Assembly: GCA_003255065.1 (NCBI GenBank)
Contig: QAOA01007490.1
Location: 82,745-146,744 of the forward strand
Source: Cercis canadensis
Taxonomy: Eukaryota > Streptophyta > Magnoliopsida > Fabales > Fabaceae
DNA: 64,000 nt
Direction: 5' to 3'
How positions within the stretch are numbered: position 1 is the first letter of the stretch; the number at the start of each line of letters is the position of its first letter. The position numbers and the translations under genes are program-made. Positions 44,640 to 56,760 of the stretch are shown in pieces. The notes below the pieces were generated by a model. The model ran no database searches. It worked only from the letters and a program-made list of their open reading frames with translations, and was not told where the DNA came from.

Positions 44640-45796
44640 CAACCATGGTTAGAGAAATTGATGCTTCATGCTATGCAACAGCAATTTGAGCGTATAAATG
44701 TGAGGTTTGATGAGATGCTTGACATAATGGGTAGATATGAGAATGATTTGCAAGGGAGACAGATGCCTAGAGCTCCTGAAGTAAGGAGAAGAAATAGGAC
44801 AGCTGTTGAGAAGGATGAAGAAGGAAGTGGTCAAAGTGATTTCGAAGTTTAAGGTAATTTTGCTAGACCTAATAGAAAGGGAAGAAGAGCAAGACCTGCA
44901 CATGTCGACCATGACTTGGGTGACCAAAGTAACTTCGAAGACCATTATCGGTTTGCTAGACATGACCGAAGAGAAAGGAGAACAAGACACCCCTAAGTGG
45001 ATCGTGATCTAAGTGGTATTAAAATGAAGATTCTAACATTTCAAAGAAGGAATGACCCGAAAGACTACCTAGATTAGGAGAAGAAGGTATAACATATGTT
45101 TAATTGCCACAACTACTCTGAGGAAAAGAAGGTGAAGCTAACAGCCGTGGAGTTCACGGATTATGTCATCAACTGGTGGGACCAACTTGTGTTGAATAGA
45201 AGAATGAGCCATGAGAGGCCAATTGACTTTTGGGAGGACATGAAAGCCATCATGAGAAAGAGGTTCATACCAAGCCACTACTACCGGGATCTTTTTCAAA
45301 AGTTGCAAGGTCTAACACAAGGTTCTAGGAGTGTAGAGGATTACTACAAGGAGATGGAGGTTGCTATGATTATGACTGATATAGAGGAGGACCGTGAGGT
45401 CACTATGGCTAGGTTCTTGCATGATTTGAATAAAGACATTGTCAATGTGGTAGAGCTGTAGCATTATGTGAAGTTGAAGGACATGGTGTACATGACTATG
45501 AAAATAGAGAGACAACTAAAGAGAAATGGTTCCTCAAGGTTCAACTTGGGTTCCTCTTCACCATGGAAACCAAATTGGCAAAGTGATGATGAAGCTGCTA
45601 CTAAGTCTAGGGTTTAAACATCCATGACTTATAAAAATAAAGACAATCTAGCCAAGGCTAAGATCAATGGCTAATCCTTAAGAAATAGAGACATCAAATG
45701 GTTCAAGTGTTCAGGAAGGGGACACGTTACTTTCCAATGTCCAAACAAGAGAGTAATGAAGACATGGAGATGGAGGCATTGAAACTGAGGGAGAAT
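44640..45796 (+). pseudogene. Ty3 gag (copy A)
   Basis: Structural Gag of E1. Coiled start 'MLHAMQQQFERINVRFDEML' (44658 on), basic Arg-rich linker, then the Retrotrans_gag core at 45096-45461 (121 codons: 'FNCHNYSEEKKVKLTAVEF', 'YVINWWDQLV', 'MRKRFIPSHYYRDLFQKLQG', 'RSVEDYYKEMEV'). A zinc knuckle is at about 45697-45743 ('FKCSGRGHVTFQC', the first Cys replaced by Trp). There are stops between blocks. It ends where a family R LTR is inserted at 45796/45797. Confidence 0.85.
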
Positions 45797-47191
45797 TGAT
45801 GAGCTGCCGAGGCTTCTCAAATTACTTAAAGTTTAAGGTCGGTTCCTAAGCTATTTGCAGCAAAGGGCAGCCCTAAGTCGAACCTAAGGATTGTTCTATT
45901 TGGAGAATCATATTGAGAAGCATATAAACAGGGGGGTTGTGTTTGTTTATGTGATTAACAAAAATTAATTGAAAGTGGTAAAGTTTGAGAGAAAGCAACC
46001 AATCCAAGTCTTAACTAATTCTGATTTTGATTCATCCTTGATTTCCAAGGATCCATTTAATTATTAATCATGTTCTTGGCCTTTAAAACATATCAAGAAG
46101 CCTCTCAATGTTCTATGGATGTCTACTGGTTAAGCAACCAGAATTCGGTTCAACAAGGGACTAAATGAATTAAGCAAACATTCAAGTCCAGTTTAACCTA
46201 AGTCCTGAATCCAGCCAAGGTAATTAATCCGTCCAAGCTTAGAACCATTAATTAACCATACAATCCTCTTTTATCACATGCAAACAGAATATGAACACAT
46301 GAATAATCCAATCCGAATTAAGCAATTCAAACAGAATATTTCAGAGGATTGAAAGAACTTGATTAACAACTAAAATGAAGAACAACAACACATAATCTCA
46401 AAATCAATAATCAGAATAGCAAAACCTGGATTGATATGATGATTTAGCCCTCCATGAACAAGAAGAGCTGAGTTCTTACAAAATATCTAAGAGAAAACTT
46501 AGAGACTAAGGAAAAAGGAAAAGCTGTCTAAAAATATCTAATGACTTGATTCTGAATTTCGGCTGCCCCCTCTTGCTGATATAGACCTCCAAATTTACAT
46601 GCACACCCAAATTGCCCTTAGGGCACACTTGTTCCCATGGGCCTTAGCTTCAATTGGGCTTTGGTTTGGACCCATTTGGACTTGTCATGAGGAAGTTAGG
46701 CCCATTTAAGTGGCAAAAGGTGTTTGGAACCGTCAGCTAACTTGCACAGAAAATAAGACCATCTTCAACATAACATATGGTGAACCAGTCTTCATATCAA
46801 TTGAAGCTCTGTCTGTTAGCTTTCCAATGGTACCAGTTTCAGGTCGATATGACATACACAACTCAAGTTATGACCCAAATACTGCATGTAGGTCAGGATC
46901 CTGTGACAGCATATCTTCTTTGGCTTCCAGGCTGCATATGACCTTCTGAACGTCCGAATTAGCTTTGGAGCCCTGAAAGAAAGTTGTAGACAATTCTCTC
47001 AGCTTTCCTACAAGGTATGACTCGGAATTTTTAGACATCCAGAATTCAAGATATACCAGAAACACAGAGACAGCATATAATGCCCAGTATTGCTGGAAAT
47101 TGCAATTAAGCATAAATGGATCCAAAGTCATGAAATGAGGTCTAAGTCTATGCAATTCAGCCCAAAAGAGGTTTAAAAGACTAAGTATGAG
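45797..47191 (-). mobile_element. Family R LTR copy 3, cut by the N gap
   Basis: Starts TGATGAGCTGCCGAGGCTTC after AGAAT (45792-45796) and runs, inverted, almost base for base with 26646-28073 until the N run. Its last roughly 45 bases are missing in the gap. It is inserted at the end of gag in E1. The ORF 46868-47155 corresponds to 26756-27001 in copy 1 and is LTR sequence. Confidence 0.85.
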
Positions 47192-47678
47192 NNNNNNNNN
47201 NNNNNNNNNNNNNNNNNNNNNNNNNNNNNNNNNNNNNNNNNNNNNNNNNNNNNNNNNNNNNNNNNNNNNNNNNNNNNNNNNNNNNNNNNNNNNNNNNNNN
47301 NNNNNNNNNNNNNNNNNNNNNNNNNNNNNNNNNNNNNNNNNNNNNNNNNNNNNNNNNNNNNNNNNNNNNNNNNNNNNNNNNNNNNNNNNNNNNNNNNNNN
47401 NNNNNNNNNNNNNNNNNNNNNNNNNNNNNNNNNNNNNNNNNNNNNNNNNNNNNNNNNNNNNNNNNNNNNNNNNNNNNNNNNNNNNNNNNNNNNNNNNNNN
47501 NNNNNNNNNNNNNNNNNNNNNNNNNNNNNNNNNNNNNNNNNNNNNNNNNNNNNNNNNNNNNNNNNNNNNNNNNNNNNNNNNNNNNNNNNNNNNNNNNNNN
47601 NNNNNNNNNNNNNNNNNNNNNNNNNNNNNNNNNNNNNNNNNNNNNNNNNNNNNNNNNNNNNNNNNNNNNNNNNNNNNN
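47192..47678. other. Assembly gap (487 N)
   Basis: Run of N. ORFs drawn across it are meaningless. It joins the end of an LTR to a second copy of gag. Confidence 0.99.
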
Positions 47679-49326
47679 CGAAGAGAAAGGAGAACAAGAC
47701 ACCCCTAAGTGGATCGTGATCTAAGTGGTATTAAAATGAAGATTCTAACATTTCAAAGAAGGAATGACCCGAAAGACTACCTAGATTAGGAGAAGAAGGT
47801 ATAACATATGTTTAATTGCCACAACTACTCTGAGGAAAAGAAGGTGAAGCTAACAGCCGTGGAGTTCACGGATTATGTCATCAACTGGTGGGACCAACTT
47901 GTGTTGAATAGAAGAATGAGCCATGAGAGGCCAATTGACTTTTGGGAGGACATGAAAGCCATCATGAGAAAGAGGTTCATACCAAGCCACTACTACCGGG
48001 ATCTTTTTCAAAAGTTGCAAGGTTTAACACAAGGTTCTAGGAGTGTAGAGGATTACTACAAGGAGATGGAGGTTGCTATGATTATGACTGATATAAAGGA
48101 GGACCGTGAGGTCACTATGGCTAGGTTCTTGCATGATTTGAATAAAGACATTGTCAATGTGGTAGAGCCGTAGCATTATGTGAAGTTGAAGGACATGGTG
48201 TACATGACTATGAAAATAGAGAGACAACTAAAGAGAAATGGTTCCTCAAGGTTCAATTTGTGTTCCTCTTCACCATGGAAACCAAATTGGCAAAGTGATG
48301 ATGAAGCTGCTGCTAAGTCTAGGGTTTAAACATCCATGACTCATAAAAATAAAGACAATCTAGCCAAGGCTAAGATCAATGGCTAATCCTTAAGAAATAG
48401 AGACATCAAATGGTTTAAGTGTTCAGGAAGGGGACACGTTACTTTCCAATGTCCAAACAAGAGAGTAATGAAGACATGGAGATGGAGGCATTAAAACTGA
48501 GGGAGAATCGAAGGAAGAATCCATGCCATCCTTAGAGGATGGTAATGAAGACATGGAGTATCCCGTGGAGGGAGAGTTGTTAGTTATAAGGCGACCCTTA
48601 ACTCACAAATGAAGAAGGATGAAGTAGTGCATCAAAGCAACATTTTTCATACTAAATGCCACATCAATGGTAAGGATTTTAGCATGATAATTGATGGTAG
48701 TAGCTGTACTAATATAGCTAGCACAACTATAGTTGAAAAGCTGAATCTTACTACTTTGAAACCCCTTAGGCCATATAAGTTGCATTGATTGATTGAGTAT
48801 GGAAAAGTTAAAGTAAGTGAATAAATGTTGGTCTCATTCTCTCTTGAGAAGTACAAGGATCAGGCTTTATGTGATGTAGTGCCTATGCATGCCGGACACA
48901 TTCTTTTAGGTCATCCTTGGCAATATGATAGGCGTGTACTACATGATAGTTACACCAATCGGTACTCCTTTGTCATGAATGAGTAACCTATCACTCTTGC
49001 ATCATTGACTCCTAAGCAAGTACTTGATGATATGTGAAAAGAGATGAGAAAGAGGAGAAAAAGAAGCAATATTCGAGTATATGTGCAAAGCAAAGTAAGG
49101 TCAATAGAGAATTTTTTTGTTTTAGCACTAACATTCTTGATCCTTCTTTGCCTAGTGTTGTTGTGCGTCTTCCACATGAATTTGAAGATGTTTTCCTAAC
49201 TTGGAAAATGTGTGGTAAGAGAAAGGTCTTTGAACCAAGAGATTGGGCTCAAAGTCACGCCTAATTGTTCATGTGGATTGATGATGGTGTAGATTCAAGG
49301 ACAAATCTTTTTGAAGAGAGGAGGAA
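47679..49326 (+). pseudogene. Ty3 gag (copy B), protease and pol remnant
   Basis: 47679-48508 repeats 44967-45796 over the same 830 bases with fewer than ten differences. It then continues past the point where copy A is interrupted. The protease-like region 48640-48960 has 'IIDGSSCTNIAS' (active-site D-G-S) and 'HILLGHPWQYDRRVLHDSY'. The pre-RT motif 'VVRLPHEFEDVF' lies near 49165. Then comes a deletion and the last codons before the 3' LTR ('FLKRGG'). There are stops in several places. Confidence 0.8.
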
Positions 49327-50173
49327 TGATGAGAATCAAGAAAGTACCAACAAGACTCCGAATGAGCCATGGCAAGCAAAGAAGATGCAAATGGCTTTTG
49401 GGGGGTTGATTGAGAAGATTGGGGCTTAAGGAGCAAGCCTAAAAGAAAGGAATGAGGAGTGGAGGATCGTGTGCCCAATTGAGACATTGGAAGGTTCAAT
49501 TGATGAAGGAAGACAGAACCCAGGCACCCTAGTGCCCAAACAGAGGTGCCCCAGCGCCCCTTGACCAAAGCTCAGGTGCCCCAATGCCTAGAAACCTGAG
49601 CACAGGTGTCCCTGCACCCAGCAAGGAGTGCCTCCATGCCTAGAGTTTTCCCCATCCGCGTTTTTGCTTCTTTTCCTGAATGGGCTCGAAGTGTAAATCC
49701 TTTTTGGTCTATTTTAGTGTTATTAAACCTATGTTATTTTTCTCTTTTAGTAGTGAACTTTCTTAGGATATTGGGCTTGTTTATTAGGCTTAAGCATTTT
49801 TACCCATTTAGGTTAATTAGGTTTTGTTTTGTTTAAAGGGAGGCCATTCCCCTTGTGATGGTACTATCATTCAGAATTTAGTAAAACGTTGAGAAGTTTT
49901 TTCCTCCTTTTTGGGTTTTTTTGAAGACCTCTTAGAACTTATCAAGAACCCTAGGTTCTTGTAGCGTTCTCTTGGCTTATCACGTTCCCCCTAATCCCGT
50001 CTATAGTGTGGTGCCTAAATTTTCTATACCTTTAGTTCTCACCTCCATAGGTGATGCGTCTAGGTCTTAATTTGTGTTTACTGAATTGAGAACTTTGATT
50101 GGACGATTCTTAGGCAACTTAAATCTTTACCAAAAACATGTTGGGTCTCAGGCAATCCTAGAGGTTCGCATAA
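49327..50173 (+). repeat. 3' LTR of Ty3 element E1
   Basis: Aligned with the 5' LTR throughout, 847 bp, without the poly-T expansion. The pol reading runs into it: the first LTR codons give 'KTPNEPWQAKKMQMAFGGLI', a diverged form of the family's ITRA(R/Q)AKK... C-terminus. Confidence 0.88.
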
Positions 50174-50500
50174 ACTTCTAGAATCAATTATTAGCACACC
50201 TTCATCTCTAAGGGGAGCCAACGCCTTCCCCTAGTTATAGTGATATGTTCCATCTCGTTCAGATTGAACAGAGAGTTGAACAACTAGGATGTCAGCTTCT
50301 GGGTACATCAATATATATATCAAAAGAACCCAGGCACCATCGTCAAGCCATATTTTCTTATCTTTATCAACACGGCTGAAACCAAATGCTTTAATAATTC
50401 CTTCACCCTCTTTGCCAAATTTGGAGCTCCCAGAGCTAGATATTTAAGGTGGTAAGAAAGGGAGATTTCATTGTAGAAATCACCCAAAAAAATGTTATCT
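50174..50500 (-). pseudogene. DODA-like gene, 5'/middle part
   Basis: Continues the gene at 42341-42763 on the other side of E1. From 50497 the minus strand reads '[19 protein letters not shown]', then (after a one-base frameshift) '[12 protein letters not shown]', 'LDDGAWVLL' (the family has L-D-H-G-A-W-V, so a conserved His is Asp), '[17 protein letters not shown]', 'RDGTYHYN', a TAG, 'GKALAPLRDEGVLIID' and the insertion point. With one target copy removed, the two halves join in frame at G-V-L-I-I-D-S-R-S/G-T-H-N-L. The first exon with the usual start was not found beyond 50500, so the 5' end is missing or highly diverged. Confidence 0.82.
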
Positions 50501-51068
50501 TTTTAATTCACATACATCATGTCTTCATTTGATTGGTTGTCTATTGTAGTGTCAGTTATTTTATTTCAGCAACAAGTGGCATTGAACTGGCACCCGGGAA
50601 ATTATGCCATCACCCAATAAAATGATAATACAAATCATTGTTCTACTGACATCCTATAAACACTTCATTTTGGTACCTTAAATGTCAAATACTTTCTTTG
50701 ATTAAATTTGATAAGGAGTGGTATTCCCTAAAATATGAATTCATTTAAAAATGGAAAGCCAAAAAATTGACCAAGGTTTAATGGGCCTATAAGCCCCATT
50801 ATGGGTTGATCAACCTTGGCTTGATCTTATTCTGACCTTATTTTCCTAACGCATTTCCAATTCCTTTGAAGCATTCTTGAATTTTCTGAAATACTATAAG
50901 CTATTTGACTAACACTCCAAAGGATAGATTGCAGATATATCTTTATCATGTGTTTCTTATTTTTGCAAAAATATGAGAATACAAAAATACTCCTAGAGGG
51001 GTAAATAAGAAATAAAAATTAAAAGGGAACTAAGAACACATAAATCTTCAAGTGTAAACTCATGTTCT
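50501..51068. other. Spacer between DODA-like pseudogene and second Ty3 element, no gene recognised
   Basis: AT-rich, no motif on either strand. It could contain the 5' exon or promoter of the DODA-like gene in decayed form. Confidence 0.35.
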
Positions 51069-53323
51069 TGATGTGAACCCTGAGACCCAACACATTTTGG
51101 TAGACATTTGGATGCCCGAGAATCGTCCAATCAGAGTTCATCAGAAATAGAAACACAAATTAAAAACTAGACCTATCACTTATGGAGGTGAGAACCTATG
51201 GTATAGAAAAGATTAGGCGCCACACTCTAGACGGGGATGGGGGCATAGTGATAAGTCAGGAGAATGCCACAAGAACCTAAGGTTCTTGATAACTTCTAAG
51301 AGTTCTTCAAAAGAACCAAGAAGAAGAAAACCTCTCAACTTTTACTAAAATATGAATTCTGACCATCACAAAGGGAATGACCTCCATTTAAACAAAACAA
51401 AACCTAATTAACCTAATTAGGTAAATGGGCCTAATTATGAGCTGCCGAGGCTCCTCAAATTAGTAAAATTTATAGTCGGTTTACCAAAGCTACTTGTAGC
51501 ATAAGACAACACTAAGTCGAACCAAAGAATTAATCTAATTAGGGAATCCAATTAGGGAGTTAATTAAATAGGGGGGTTTTGTTTTGTTCAAGTGATTAAC
51601 AGAAATTAATTATAAGTGGTAAACCTTAAGGAAAACAACCAATCCAAGTCTAACTGATTCTGATTTTAATCCATCATTGATTTCAGAGAATCCATTTAAT
51701 TATTAACCTATTTCTTGGCCTTTAAAACACATCAAGAAGCCTTACAGTGCTCTATGGATGTCTACTGGTTAAACAACTAGAATTCGGATCAACTAAGACT
51801 AAATGAATTAAGCACTCATTCAAATCCAGTTTAACCTAAGTCCAGAATCCAGCCAAGGGTAAACAATCCGTCCAAAAGCTTAGAAACATCATTTAATTCA
51901 TACAATCCTCTTCAATCACATGCAATTAAGAAATTAACACATGAATATTCAAATCCGAAATTAAGCAATTCAAACAGAATATTTTAAAGGATTGAAAGAA
52001 CTTGATTAACAACTAAATGAATAACAATCAAAACATAATCTTAGAATTAATAATCAGAATAGCTAAAACCTGGATTGATTTGAGTATTTAGCCCTCCATC
52101 AACAAGAGGAACAAATTTTACAAAATATCTAGAGAGAAAACTTAAAAACTAAGAAAACTAGAAAAGCTGTCTACAAAAATATCCTAATGTCTAATACAAT
52201 TTTGGCTGCCTCCTCTTGAGCATATAAACCTCCAAAAATATATGCACACCCAAAATGCCTTTAGGGCACACTTATTCTCATGGGCCTTATCTTTCATTGA
52301 GCTTTGGTTTGGGCTCAATTGGACTTGTAATGAAGAAGTTAGGCCCATTTAAGTGCCAACAGGTCTTTGGAACCATCAGCCAACTTCGACAGGAAATAAG
52401 ACCATCTAAACTATACAATTTAGTTAACTAGTATTCATAACAATTGAAGCTCTGCATCATAGCTTTCCAATGGGATTAGTTTCAAGTCCATATTACATCT
52501 ACAGCTCAAGTTAGGGTCCAGACACTGCATGCGGGTCAGGATCCTGCGACAGCATATCTTCTCTGGCTTCCAGGCTACATATGACCAGCTAGACATCCAA
52601 ATTAGACTTTGGGCTCTGAATCAAAGTTGTAGAGATTTCTTTTAGCTTTCCTACAAGGTAAGATTCAAAATTATTATATGTTTACAACTCAAGTTATTGC
52701 AGAAAAACAGAGAGTGCATGAAATGTCTAGTATTGCTGAAAAATACTTTTAGGCCCAATTGGATCCAAACTTATGAAATGTGGCCCAAGCCCACTCAAAT
52801 CGGCCCAAAAAAGGTTTAAGTAGCTAAAAATGAGGGAGAATTACTGCATATAAAGTGTGATTATCACCTAACCCTACTAAAAATACCCAAACTCAGTACA
52901 ATCCAATCCTAAAAGCGGAAAAATAACATAGGTTTAATTATAATAAAATGGGCCTAAAATAACCTAAGCTCGGAGCCCAAAACATATAAGAAGAACTAAA
53001 ATATGCATAATGGAAATTGGTCCAGGCACTGGGGTGCCAGGGGAAGGGCGTTAGGGCGCCTAAGCTCTGCCTACGAGGGCGCTGGGGCACCTGGGTCCTG
53101 ATCAAGGAGTGCTGAGGCCCCTATGTTTAGGCATTGAGGCGCCTCAATTGAGCACACAAACTTATAATCTTTATTCCTTGCTTCTTGGCTTGTCTCTTGA
53201 GTCCAAACCTCCGCTAGGAAGCTATTCAAGCTCTCTTGCATCCTCTTTGCTTGAGCTCGGGTGATTGAACCTCCATGAATGTGCAAATGGTCGCTTGGAG
53301 TAATCTTGCTTTGATTCCCATCA
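51069..53323 (-). repeat. 3' LTR of Ty3 element E2 (about 818 bp) interrupted by a solo LTR
   Basis: On the minus strand it starts TGATGGGAATCAAAGCAAGA (53323 downward) and ends GGGTTCACATCA at 51069. It shares the layout and GC-rich repeats of the E1 LTR, but is a different subfamily. A family R LTR (51435-52866) sits inside it. The open frame from pol (53466-53071) extends about 250 bases into this LTR ('GGSITRAQAKRMQESLNSFL'). Confidence 0.8.
51435..52866 (-). mobile_element. Solo LTR, family R copy 4 (1,432 bp)
   Basis: Complete copy with an exact target duplication CCTAA (51430-51434 and 52867-52871). The first bases read TTATGAGCTGCC (expected TGATGAG), one substitution. The far end is GTGTGATTATCA. 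It is inserted in the LTR of E2. Confidence 0.92.
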
Positions 53324-56300
53324 TTCTCCCCTTCTTGAAAAAGATTCAACATCAAATATGTACCTACATCAAAAAGGGATAAATTTGCAACATTAAAGGT
53401 GGCACTCACACTATACTTACTGGGAAGATCCAACTTGTAGGCATTGTCATTAAGCCTAGCTACCACTTGAAATGGTCAATCTCCTTTTGGTAGTAACTTG
53501 GATCGCCTTTGGGCTGAGAATCTCTCCTTTCTCATATGCACCCAAACATAATCTCCTAGTTTAAAAACTACTTTCTTACGCCCTTTGTTGGCGTGGGTAG
53601 CATATTGCTTAGTCCTATTCTTTATGTGTTGTCGTGTCTTCTCATACAATTGCTTCACAAATTCAATTTTCTTCTTACCATCTAAGCTAGCATGTTTATT
53701 AACAGGTAAAGGTAATAAATCTAAAGGAGTTAATGGATTAAAGCCATAAACAACCTCAAATGGTGAGAACTTAGTAGCTGAATGAATATTTCTATTGTAA
53801 GCAAACTCAATATGTAGCAAACACTCTTTCCAACTTTTTAAATTTCTTTTAATGATAACACACAATAAAGGAGAGAGAGTTCTATTGACTATTTCGGTTT
53901 GGCCATAGGTTTGTGGATGACAAGTAGTAGTAAACAAGATCTTGGTGCCCGACTTGCCCCATAAAGTCTTCTAAAAGTAGCTCAAGAACTTAGCATCTCT
54001 ATCCGAGCTATACTCCTTGACATGCCATGAAGTCTCACAATCTCCTTGAAGAACAACTCAGTTATATTTGTGGCATCATTGGTTTTGTGATATGAAATTA
54101 AATGTGATATCTTAGAGAACCTATTAACAAAAACAAACACAAAATCATTTTCTCTCTTTATCCTAGGAAAACTCAAAATAAAGTCCATAGAAATGTCAAT
54201 CCAAGGGTGACTAGGAATAGGTGAAGGGGTGTACAATCCATAGGATAAGACCTTAGACTTAGCTTGCTTACAAGTAATGTATTTTTAACATAATCTTTCA
54301 ACATCCATTTTCATGTGAGGCCAAAAGAAATGTTCATTTAGAATATCTAAAGTCTTCCTAATGCCAAAATGTCCCATTAAACCTCCCTCACACGATTCTC
54401 TCACAAATAATTCCTTTAAAGAACTAGTAGGCACACATAATTTGTTCTCTCTAAACAAAATCCCTCATGCCTATAGAATTATCCAAAAGCTACATTCTTA
54501 CATGCATTAAAGATATTGGAAAAATAAGGATCATTAACATACAAGTCTTTTATATTTAAAACCCAACAATTTTGCAAGGAAGGGTATACCTTTGAGACAA
54601 AGCATCGGCCACCATATTTTCTTTACCTTGCTTATACTTGATAATGTAAGGAAAGGGTTCTATAAACTCCACCAATTTGGGATGCCTCTTATGCAACTTG
54701 ATTTGTTCTCTTAGGTGCTTCAAGGATTAATGATCGGTATGGATAACAAATTCCTTTGGGAGGAGGTAATGTTGCCAAGTCTCCAAAGTCCTTACCAAAA
54801 CATACATCTCTTTGTCATAAGTAGAGTAATTGAGGGCAGCTCCACCGAGTTTATCACTAAAGTGTCCAAGAGGTCACACTTCTTACATTAACACAGCTCC
54901 AAAGGGGCATTAATTAACCTCTCTTTAATGAGATTGAAAGTTTTTTCTTGTTCATCTTCCCATTTAAACCCTACATTTTTCTTGACAACTTCAGTTAAAG
55001 GGGCAACTAGAGTACTAAAGTCTTTCACAAACCACCTATAAAAGCTAGCCAATTCATGAAAGCTCCTAACATCACTAACACTCTTATGCGTTGGCCATTC
55101 TTTAATAGCCCTCATATTTTACTCATCAACTTCTATTCCTCTCACACAAACAATATACCCAAGAAACATAATTTGACTAGTGCAAAAAGAACTTTTTTTA
55201 AATTAGCATATAATTTTTCTTCTCGCAACACACTTAGCACACTTTGCAAGTGGTCAAGGTGCTTATTCAAACTCTTGCTATAAATCAATATATCATCAAA
55301 ATAGAATACAACAAATCGACCAATGAAAGCTCATAAAACATGGTTCATTAGTCTCATAAAAATACTAGGGGCATTAATCAAACTAAAAGGCATAACTAGC
55401 CATTCATACAAACCATATTTTGTTTTAAAAGTGATTTTTCATTCATTACCCTCTTTCATTCTAATTTGATGGTATCCAATCTTAAGATCAATCTTCAAAA
55501 AGATACAAGAACCATGTGATGAGAATAAAAAAAGCACCATCAAGACTCTAAATGAGCAATGGTAAGCAAAGATGATGCAAATGGCTTTTAGAGGGTTGTT
55601 TGAGAAGATTACGGCTCAAGGATCAAGCTTAGATGAAGATTAGGGATGTGTATGCTTAATTGAAGCATTGGAGGGTTCTTTTGGCGAAGGAGGATAGCAA
55701 CTCAGCGCCCTAGCACCCAACATAGGGTGCCCCAGTGCCTAGACATAGGCGCCCCAATACCTGACACTTTCCTCAACATGCATTTTTGTTCTCTTTTCGA
55801 GTTGGGCTTCGTATCCATGTTATTTTGGGCCCATTTTAATGTTACTAAACATATGCTATTTACCTCTTTTAGTATTGGGTTTGTATTAGGTGTTTGGGCA
55901 TTTTATTTGGGCTTGGATTTTACCCAATTAGGTTAATTAGGTTTGCTTTGTTTAAAGGGAGGTCATTCCCCTTATGATGGTCAGAATTGAATTATTTAGA
56001 ATTTAGAATAAAGAGGTATCTTCCTTGGTTCATTTGGAGAACTCTTAGAAGTTCTCTAAAACCCTAGGTTCTTGTGGGCTTCAGTACAATACTTATCACT
56101 TTTCCTTGTCCCCTCTTGAGTATGGCGTCTATATCTTCCTGGATACCTTTGGTTCCCACTTTGCTAAATGACGGGTCAAGGTGCTATTTGTTTTTATTTT
56201 TGTTTATGAACTTTGATTGGATGGTTCTTAAGCATCCGAATCTCTCCTAATTGTTGTTGGGTTTGGGCAATCCAAAAGGTTCGCATCACCATACAATTCA

Positions 56301-56760
56301 TCTAACATATCATATAGTATAGGAATAGGATGACGATACTTTACGGTGATTTTGTTGATGGCTTAGAAATCAACACACATCCTCCAAGTTTCACCATTCT
56401 TTGGGACTAGTAGCACAAGTACGGAGCATAGGCTCATGCTCTTTCTCACATGTCCTTTTGACATAAGTTCACTCACTTACCTTTGAAGCTTTTTGGTCTC
56501 CTTTGGATTACTCCTATATGCTGCCCTATTAGGAATGGTGGCTCTGGGGATGAAATCAATTTGGTGTTTGATCCCTCTAAATGGAGGCAAACAGCTTGGG
56601 CCGTCATCAGGGAAGACATCTTCAAATTCATGTAGAAGAGAAACAATGGAACTAGGCAAAGACGAGTGAATGTATTTAGCATCAAGATAGACCTCTTTGT
56701 ATATAAGTACAAACATAGGCCGGTTAAAGAAAAATGCTTTCTTCACCTCACTACTATCTC
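53324..56760 (-). pseudogene. Ty3 element E2 pol: RT, RNase H, integrase (5' truncated)
   Basis: In minus-strand order: pre-RT 'SLLHEFEDVFPDDGPSCLPP' and RT entry ('ATIPNRAAYRSNPKETKKLQ', 56746-56477); a solo LTR at 55517-56288; RT palm near 55285-55500 with 'FYFDDILIYS'; the RNase H lead-in 55115-54888 ('RSFHELASFYRWFVKDFS'); H2C2/integrase core at about 54300-53982 ('SHPWIDISMDFILSFPR', 'NRFSKISHLISYHKT'); and the integrase C-terminal half 53937-53476 ('CHPQTYGQTEIVNRTLSPLL', 'LLHIEFAYNRNIHSATKFSP'). The family C-terminus follows at 53466. The gag, protease and 5' LTR are absent beyond about 56800. Stops occur, but long blocks remain open, so it is younger than the LINE or MULE. Confidence 0.85.
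55517..56288 (+). mobile_element. Solo LTR of the E1-type family, 772 bp, inside E2 pol
   Basis: TGATGAGAATAAAAAAAGCA to GGTTCGCATCA, similar to the E1 LTRs. The flanks CCATG (55512-55516) and CCATA (56289-56293) match at 4 of 5. It splits the RT between entry and palm motifs. The open stretch at 55727-55936 is LTR sequence. Confidence 0.85.

Larger units (their letters stand above)
42769..50173 (+). mobile_element. Ty3/gypsy retrotransposon E1, internally deleted, inserted in the DODA-like gene
   Basis: 5' LTR 42769-43664 and 3' LTR 49327-50173 (TG...CA; the last bases of the 3' LTR are CATAA instead of CATCA). Target copies ACTTT (42764-42768) and ACTTC (50174-50178) match at 4 of 5. A tRNA-Met-type primer site follows the 5' LTR. 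Gag and a protease region are present, but RT, RNase H and integrase are missing: the reading passes from the pre-RT 'LPHEFEDVF' motif (about 49170) to the pol C-terminus within about 100 bases. The length is inflated by a solo LTR (45797 onward), the N gap and a second copy of the gag. Confidence 0.85.

Noticed and set aside
47173-47708. Three ORFs of about 173 codons
   Set aside because: They run across the N gap and consist of unknown residues.
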